From CBDDFV01 sp965227335 (GTDB lineage: Bacteria; Planctomycetota; Phycisphaerae; Phycisphaerales; SM1A02): a DNA stretch of 64,000 nucleotides. Position 1 is the first letter of the stretch. Every line of letters begins with the position of its first letter. The notes below the pieces were generated by a model that saw only the letters and a program-made list of their open reading frames with translations, did not search any database and had not been told where the DNA came from. The translations under genes were made by a program, and so were the position numbers. The stretch covers positions 310,001 to 374,000 of the forward strand of contig CBDDFV010000002.1 of NCBI GenBank assembly GCA_965227335.1. The letters run 5' to 3'. This document shows positions 58,452-64,000 of the stretch, in pieces.

Positions 58452-61451
58452 ATGATCCCCCGCCTGGATGTCGAACGATCGCTGCGGCCCGAACTGGCGC
58501 GATACGTGGAGCGGGTGCGGTCATCGGGGTACGAAGGCGAGATCACCGGGGCCTACGCCGCGCGGGTCGCGGTAAGCACGGACAACAGCGTGTACCAGTT
58601 CACGCCGGAGGCGGTCGCGACCCCGCGCGGTCATGACGATGTCGTCCGGCTCCTGGCCCCGTTGGCGGACGACGAGTTCGCGTCGATCACCGTCGCGCCG
58701 CGGGGCGGAGGGACGGGAACGAACGGACAGTCGCTGACGACGGGGATCATGGTCGACACGTCGCGGCATCTGAATCGTGTTCTCGACCTCGACGCCTCCG
58801 GGCGACGGGCGCGGGTGCAGCCGGGCGTGACGCTGGACCAGTTGAACGACGCGGCGGGTCCGCACGGACTGATGTTCGCGCCGACGGTGTCGACGAGCAA
58901 TCGGGCGACGATCGGCGGGATGATCGCGACCGACGCGGCGGGGAAGGGATCCCGGATCTACGGCAAGACGAGCGGGCATCTGATCGAGTTGACGGTCGTG
59001 CTCGTCGGCGGCGACGTCTGCGTGAGCCGCGCACTCGACGCCGATGAACTCGAACGGATCTGCGGGCGGGAGGATGCCGTGGGTCGGCTCTACCGGACCG
59101 TTGCGTCGGCGACGGCCGAACACGTCGACGAGATCGATCGCGTCTTCCCGGATCTGACCCGCTACATGTCGGGCTACAACCTGAAGATGGTGCGCGACAA
59201 TCCGGACGGGCGGTTCAATCTGAACTACCTGCTGGCGGGCTCGGAGGGCACGCTCGGGTTCACGACGGAGGCGCTGGTCCGGCTGACGCCGATTCCGAAG
59301 CACACGAAGGTCGTGGTGCTGAAGTATGCATCGTTCGATGATGCGCTGGGGTCGGCGAAGGCGATTGCGCCGACCGAACCGGCGGCGGTCGAGACGATGG
59401 ACGACAAGCTTCTCGATCTCGTGAAGACGGACGAGTCGTACCTGCCCGTGGCGCCCCGTCTCGAGAACGGCGCGGGCGCCGCCGCCGCGATCAACCTCGT
59501 CGAGTACGCGGGCGACGACGCGGCGGCGGTCGAAGGACAGGCCGCGGGGCTGGTGGCGACCGTCGAGGCGGCGCGAGGCGAGCCGGGGGCGCCGATCGGC
59601 GCGGCGGCGCTGGCCGATGAGACCGAAGCCGCCGCGTTCTGGGCGTTGCGCAAACGCTCGGTCGGACTGCTCGGCAATCTGCCCGGCCCGCGCAAGCCGC
59701 AGGCGTTCGTGGAAGACGCCGCGATCCCGCCGGAGAAGCTCCGCGACTTCGTCCGTGAGTTTCGCGCCCTGCTCGACGCCCATGACCTCCGCTACGGCAT
59801 GTTCGGCCATGTCGACGTCGGCGTCCTGCATGTCCGCCCGGCGCTCGATCTCAAGAACGACGAGGACGTCGCCCTCATCCGCACGATCAGCGACGCATCC
59901 GCCGATCTCGTCCGACGGTACGGCGGCGTGCTGTGGGGCGAACACGGCAAGGGCGTGCGCGGCGAATTCAACGAGATGTTCTTCGGACCCACGCTGTATC
60001 GCGCGATGCGGGCGATCAAGGGCGCCGCCGACCCGCGCGGACAACTCAATCCGGGCAAGATCGCCGCCCCCCTCGAAAGCGAACAGACGCTGCTCACGAT
60101 CGAGTCCACCACGCGCGGCGTCTTCGACCGCGAGATCGACGCCCCCCTGCTCGATCGCTTCGACGACGCCGTCCGCTGCAACGGCAACGCCCACTGCCAC
60201 AGCGATAACCGACACGACATCATGTGCCCGTCGTGGAAGGAGACCCGCGACCGCATCCACACGCCGAAGGGCCGCGCCAGCCTCATGCGCGAATGGCTGC
60301 GCCGACTGTCCCTCGCCGGGGCCGACTGGCGACCGGATACGCCGGGACGCACCAACTTCATCGCTCGACGGATCAATCAATGGCGCGGCGGCGACGACTT
60401 CTCGCACGAAGTGTACGACGCCATGCACGGGTGCCTGGCGTGCAAGGCGTGCGCCGGACAATGCCCGGTCAAGGTCGACGTGCCGGACTTCCGGGCCGAA
60501 TTCCTGCAGGCGTACCACGATCGCTATCCGCGACGGCTTCGGGACCGCCTCGTCGGCGGACTGGAGTCCATGCTCCCGCGGACGGCGATCGCGCCCCGCG
60601 TGTCGAACACGCTGACGCAGCTGGGACCGGCCCGGCGATTGCTGCGCTCGATCGGACTCGTCGACGCTCCCCCGCTCGCGACGCCGACGCTGAAGCAACG
60701 CCTGCGTCGCGACCCCGCGCGTCGGTTCGATGTCGATTCCCTGAACGAACGCACGGTGGTGGTGCTGCAGGATGCGTTCACCACGTTCTACACGCCGGAA
60801 ACCATTGTGGCGACGCTGGACGTGATTCGCGACCTCGGATTCAGGGCCGCGGTGGCCCCGTATTTTCCGAACGGCAAGGCGCTGCACGTGAAAGGCTTCA
60901 CGCGGAAGTTCGCCGCGGTCGCGAAACGCAACTCGCGCACGCTCGAACGGTACGCCGCGACCGGTGCGACGCTGATCGGTGTTGATCCCGCGGTGACGTT
61001 GACGTATCGCGACGAGTATGTGAAGGCGGTGGGCGCGGGGACCTCGGTCCCGCCGGTGCGGATGCTGCAGGAGTGGCTGGGGGAGGTGGTCGGCGATCGA
61101 CGGCCGGCGTCGAGCGGGCGGGATGTGCGTTTGCTTGGTCACTGCACGGAGCGGTCGGTCGCCCCGGCGTCGATGCGGGAGTGGACCCGGGTGTTTGAAG
61201 CACTGGGCGCGACCTGCGAGATCGTGTCGGCGGGCTGCTGCGGCATGTGCGGGGCGTACGGGCACGAGGCGGAGCACGCCGCGCAGTCACGCGGGATCTA
61301 CGATCGGAGCTGGGCGGTTCGCCTCGCCGAGCCGTTCGAGGGCGAGACGGTGACGACGGGGTACTCGTGTCGCGCGCAAGTGAATCGCTTTGACGGGCGG
61401 GCGTTGCGGCACCCGATCGAGGTGGTGCGCGAACTGATCGATGAGACGTGA
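58452..61451 (+). CDS. YdiJ-like FAD-binding and Fe-S dehydrogenase
   Basis: 999 residues. It matches E. coli YdiJ, a D-2-hydroxyglutarate/2-hydroxyacid dehydrogenase. Residues ~30-260: PCMH-type FAD domain (STDNSVYQF, APRGGGTGTNGQSL, FAPTVSTSNRATIGGMIATD). Residues ~260-550: C-terminal FAD-oxidase domain (YGMFGHVDVGVLHVRPAL, GVLWGEHGKGVRGEF). Residues ~660-690: 4Fe-4S motif CLACKACAGQCP. The end has a CCG-type motif (GCCGMCGAYGHE) as in GlpC/heterodisulfide-reductase-like subunits. ATG 58452 was chosen by homology; ATG 58440 is in frame. It may remove 2-hydroxyglutarate and feed electrons to the quinone pool. The partner is unknown. Confidence 0.9.
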   Translation: MIPRLDVERSLRPELARYVERVRSSGYEGEITGAYAARVAVSTDNSVYQFTPEAVATPRGHDDVVRLLAPLADDEFASITVAPRGGGTGTNGQSLTTGIMVDTSRHLNRVLDLDASGRRARVQPGVTLDQLNDAAGPHGLMFAPTVSTSNRATIGGMIATDAAGKGSRIYGKTSGHLIELTVVLVGGDVCVSRALDADELERICGREDAVGRLYRTVASATAEHVDEIDRVFPDLTRYMSGYNLKMVRDNPDGRFNLNYLLAGSEGTLGFTTEALVRLTPIPKHTKVVVLKYASFDDALGSAKAIAPTEPAAVETMDDKLLDLVKTDESYLPVAPRLENGAGAAAAINLVEYAGDDAAAVEGQAAGLVATVEAARGEPGAPIGAAALADETEAAAFWALRKRSVGLLGNLPGPRKPQAFVEDAAIPPEKLRDFVREFRALLDAHDLRYGMFGHVDVGVLHVRPALDLKNDEDVALIRTISDASADLVRRYGGVLWGEHGKGVRGEFNEMFFGPTLYRAMRAIKGAADPRGQLNPGKIAAPLESEQTLLTIESTTRGVFDREIDAPLLDRFDDAVRCNGNAHCHSDNRHDIMCPSWKETRDRIHTPKGRASLMREWLRRLSLAGADWRPDTPGRTNFIARRINQWRGGDDFSHEVYDAMHGCLACKACAGQCPVKVDVPDFRAEFLQAYHDRYPRRLRDRLVGGLESMLPRTAIAPRVSNTLTQLGPARRLLRSIGLVDAPPLATPTLKQRLRRDPARRFDVDSLNERTVVVLQDAFTTFYTPETIVATLDVIRDLGFRAAVAPYFPNGKALHVKGFTRKFAAVAKRNSRTLERYAATGATLIGVDPAVTLTYRDEYVKAVGAGTSVPPVRMLQEWLGEVVGDRRPASSGRDVRLLGHCTERSVAPASMREWTRVFEALGATCEIVSAGCCGMCGAYGHEAEHAAQSRGIYDRSWAVRLAEPFEGETVTTGYSCRAQVNRFDGRALRHPIEVVRELIDET

Positions 61452-61479
61452 CCAGTCGCGGCAGGCGGAGGGACGGACG

Positions 61480-62043
61480 ATGACGGATCAGTCGACCATT
61501 CGGATGCTCAACGCGTCGGATCTCGATGTCTACATCCTCCATCTGGGTCGGACGCATCTCGAGTCCGGGCGCGACGGCGATCTGCCGCACGGTCCGTACC
61601 CGCGCGACGATCCGTTCGAGCCGAAGGAGCGGCGGGAGAAGTTCGAGAAGCGGTGGTCGACGCCGGTGGGCGAGCCGGGCTGGGGCCGGGCGTGGGGCGT
61701 TCTGCGGGCGGACGGCTCGTGCGTCGGCGGGGCGACGCTCGACGGATCGACGCTCGCCGCCATGCGTCATCGCGCGCGGGTCGGACTGGGGGTGGAGCGG
61801 GCGCACCGGGGGAACGGGCGCGGCCTCGCCCTGATGGAGGCGGTCATCACCTGGGCCCGGGCCGAACCGGGACTCGACTGGCTCGACCTCGGCGTGTTCG
61901 CCGGGAACGATGTTGCGCACCGGATGTATCAGCGGCTGGGCTTCTCCGAGACCGGACGCACGCCCGACCTGTTCCGCGTGGACGAATGGTCGCTCGAGGA
62001 CATATCGATGGTGCTGCCGGTGAGGGACCGGCCGATCGCCTGA
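61480..62043 (+). CDS. GNAT-family N-acetyltransferase
   Basis: 187 residues. The acetyl-CoA-binding motif is in VERAHRGNGRGLALMEAVI (R-G-x-G-x-G/A) with the preceding beta strand ARVGLGV, and the late motif FAGNDVAHRMYQRLGFSETG is typical of the GCN5 fold. ATG 61480 has GGAGG 8 bases upstream; the upstream ATG at 61441 overlaps the YdiJ-like gene. Substrate unknown; such proteins acetylate ribosomal-protein ends, amines or antibiotics. It is close behind the YdiJ-like gene on the same strand and may share its transcript. Confidence 0.85.
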   Translation: MTDQSTIRMLNASDLDVYILHLGRTHLESGRDGDLPHGPYPRDDPFEPKERREKFEKRWSTPVGEPGWGRAWGVLRADGSCVGGATLDGSTLAAMRHRARVGLGVERAHRGNGRGLALMEAVITWARAEPGLDWLDLGVFAGNDVAHRMYQRLGFSETGRTPDLFRVDEWSLEDISMVLPVRDRPIA

Positions 62044-62257
62044 CGGAGACCCCGGGGCCCCGGACGACGATGAGGCGATTCACGTGAAATCGGATTTTGC
62101 TGGGTGTCCGCGGTCGGGGCGGGGTAGATTATCGGCCGAAGGAAGTGACGCTGCGGTTCGGATCGGACGGCGGCGGCGGGGACTCATGTGGGGGCTCTCC
62201 GCATCTGACGCAGGGCTGGCCGACGCTCCGCAGGTCACCTGACCCAGTGGAGGCAGT

Positions 62258-64000
62258 ATGAAGATCGACTCTCGAAACTGTACGTGCGCGATTGGTGCGT
62301 GCGCGGCGATCGGCCTGCTGGTCGGCGCGGCGTCCGCCCAGGATTGCGGCGCGGGCGACGTCTCTGAAGTGGAGCTGTGCGGCGAGGATCTGAACGGCGG
62401 ATGCAACGCCGCGCCGCCGTCGTTCCAGGACGTCGCGTGCGGCGACACGATCAACGGCACGGCGTGGGCGGACGAAGGTTCGCGCGACACGGACTGGTAT
62501 CGCGTGGCGCTGCCGGATCCGGACGGCGACGGACAGGCGACGATCCGCGCGACGCTGTCGTCGGAGTTCCCCGGCGTGCTGTTCATCATCGGCGGCATCG
62601 ACGACTGCGACTCGACGATCATCACCACCGGCTTCTCGGGTCCCGGGTGCGCCGGCGGCGACGTCGCCACTGCGTGCCTGCCCGCGCCGGGCAACTACAC
62701 CGTGTTCGTCTCGGTCGGCAATCCCGACGGCTCCGCCATCTTCGAGGGCTTCCCCTGCACCGGCGGACAGAACGACTACCTCGTCTCCGTTGAGTGCATC
62801 CAGGCCGGCGAACCGAACTCGGAGTGCATCGAGCTGGACCCCGATTGCATCGGCGCGGCGGGCGGCTGCGACCAGGCGAACGGAACGCCCGGCTGTGACG
62901 ATCCCGTCTGCTGCACGCTCGTGTGCGACTTCGACCCGTTCTGCTGCAACACCGAATGGGACGAGACCTGCGTCGAGGCGGCGGTCGCGCTGTGCGGCAT
63001 CTTCGTCTACGAATGCAACAGCGGGGCCGGAGCGCCGGCCAACGACTGCTGCACCGACCCCATGCTGGTCATGCCCGGCGACACGGTCATGTTCGACACC
63101 ACGAACGCCGCGACCGACGGACCCGAAGCGGAATGCGGCTCGACCGGCGGCGACGTGCAGGTGCACAACGACGTCTGGTACCTCATCCAGGCCCCGGGCG
63201 ACGGCCGGCTGACCGCCTCCGTCTGCGGCGCGGCGGACTTCGATACGAAGATCGCCGCCTACGACGCCGGCGACGGCGATCTCGAGTGCTCCCAGCTCAT
63301 CAACGCGTTCCTCGCCTGCAATGAAGACTGCGCGACGGAGGACACCGCGTCCGAACTGAGCCTCGACGTCAGCGCGAACACCTTCTACCTGATCCGTCTC
63401 GGCGGCTTCGGCGGCGAAAGCGGAACCGGCGTCATCAGCTTCGACTTCAAGCAGATCCTCTGGGACACCGGTCCCAACCGCGCGCTCGTATTCAACGGCA
63501 CGCTGACCAACCTCGGCTGGTCGTCGGGCAGCCCCAACGCAGCCCAGCCGGAACGCTGGACGGCCCAGGCGTTCACGCTCCCGCCGCTCCCTGACGGCGC
63601 CAGCGCGTGGAACATCTGCCAGCTCAACCCCAACGGTTTCGAACCCGCGGGCAATGTGAATGAGACCCTCGACTACATCGTGTGGTCGCGGACGGGAACG
63701 GATCAGCCCATCGACGGCGACCAGATCGTCAGCGGGTCCGTCCCGCTGCCGCTCCCGGTCGAAGATCTCGACGGCACGGCCGGCAACCTGTGGCGCTACC
63801 CGATGTCGGTCGACTTCGATCTGCCGCCGGGCGACTACTGGCTGACCGTCTACGGCGCCAACACGACCGGGGAAGCCGCCAACTGGGCGTGGTTCTCCAA
63901 CCCCGACTTCGGCATCAATGTGCTCGACGGTGCGGGCGATCCGTTCATGTGGCGCTCGGAGATGTTCCCGGCCCCCGGGTTCCTGATGTACACGACGCCG
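62258..64000 (+). CDS. Secreted protein with RDxDWY and cysteine modules, partial (right edge)
   Basis: At least 581 residues; the frame is open to the edge and the C-terminus is missing. ATG 62258 follows GTGGAGG by 5 bases. The signal peptide is unusually rich in cysteine (NCTCAIGACAAIGLLVGAAS). The first module (~30-180) has ELCGEDLNGGC, GSRDTDWYRVAL, LSSEFPGVLFII. Next a cysteine module: GTPGCDDPVCCTLVC, DPFCCNTEWDETC. Then a beta domain (NDVWYLIQAPGDGRLTASVC, FDTKIAAYD), PPC-like in appearance, and another beta region up to the edge (NRALVFNGTLTNLGW, PPGDYWLTVYG). Both first modules recur elsewhere in this window. Extracellular function, not identifiable; a dockerin-like tail may lie beyond the edge. 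Confidence 0.75.
   Translation, partial: MKIDSRNCTCAIGACAAIGLLVGAASAQDCGAGDVSEVELCGEDLNGGCNAAPPSFQDVACGDTINGTAWADEGSRDTDWYRVALPDPDGDGQATIRATLSSEFPGVLFIIGGIDDCDSTIITTGFSGPGCAGGDVATACLPAPGNYTVFVSVGNPDGSAIFEGFPCTGGQNDYLVSVECIQAGEPNSECIELDPDCIGAAGGCDQANGTPGCDDPVCCTLVCDFDPFCCNTEWDETCVEAAVALCGIFVYECNSGAGAPANDCCTDPMLVMPGDTVMFDTTNAATDGPEAECGSTGGDVQVHNDVWYLIQAPGDGRLTASVCGAADFDTKIAAYDAGDGDLECSQLINAFLACNEDCATEDTASELSLDVSANTFYLIRLGGFGGESGTGVISFDFKQILWDTGPNRALVFNGTLTNLGWSSGSPNAAQPERWTAQAFTLPPLPDGASAWNICQLNPNGFEPAGNVNETLDYIVWSRTGTDQPIDGDQIVSGSVPLPLPVEDLDGTAGNLWRYPMSVDFDLPPGDYWLTVYGANTTGEAANWAWFSNPDFGINVLDGAGDPFMWRSEMFPAPGFLMYTTP

Noticed and set aside
1..64000. Mobile elements, CRISPR arrays, rRNA genes, prophage
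   Set aside because: No transposase, integrase or phage structural motif, no regularly spaced identical repeats and no rRNA sequence were found on reading the window.

Overview
The window is very GC-rich, gene-dense bacterial chromosome. I read it as a planctomycete of the Phycisphaerae type. The strongest sign is the large number of secreted proteins ending in a dockerin-like, EF-hand-type tail (aspartate-rich loops followed by D-L-A-x-L-L-x-x-W-G). LPS genes (kdsC with an Lpt/OstA-like gene), an ArgR-controlled arginine operon and ordinary bacterial tRNAs fit a Gram-negative-type cell. The taxonomic placement is inference; no rRNA gene is present. I see no insertion sequence, prophage, CRISPR array or rRNA.

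Layout. 1-7991: a partial secreted protein, tRNA-Arg(ACG), rpsT, a CPBP-family membrane protease, a secreted TlpA-like thioredoxin/TPR protein, a nucleotide-transporter-like permease and a CBM9/DUF5916 outer-membrane protein. 8021-16000: an FG-GAP dockerin protein, a CLC chloride channel with CBS and TrkA_C domains behind a possible attenuator, truD, a DUF151 protein and a GarR-like dehydrogenase. 16039-28000: a secretome block with a C25 (gingipain-like) peptidase, two cysteine-module proteins, two S8 subtilases and an FG-GAP protein. 28444-35382: kdsC overlapping a 1140-residue LptC/OstA-like gene, a lone nuoC, a VOC lipoprotein and a queE-queD-unknown operon. 35430-49473: tRNA-Leu(GAG) with promoter and terminator, a third S8 protease, an M36-like metallopeptidase, smpB, an SDR, a haloperoxidase/PAP2-like enzyme and further dockerin proteins, one with a papain-like Cys/His pair. 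49684-62043: Nudix, PilZ, the arginine operon, a YdiJ-like FAD/Fe-S dehydrogenase and a GNAT. 62258-64000: a partial cysteine-module secreted protein.

How the genes work together. The clearest system is the operon at 50972-58414: argR, an N-acetylornithine carbamoyltransferase, argG, an argE-type deacetylase, a fused N-acetylglutamate synthase/kinase, argC and argH, with overlapping or closely spaced genes and an ARG-box-like site inside the promoter. It encodes the acetylcitrulline route to arginine known from Xanthomonas; only argD is missing here. The second theme is an extracellular proteolytic/adhesive secretome in which unrelated enzymes share the same small modules: dockerin-like tails, a CC-DPFCC-WD-C cysteine module, an RDxDWY module and a YWRWYSNT beta module. 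One dockerin segment is nearly identical at DNA level in two neighbouring protease genes, so these modules appear to be copied between genes.
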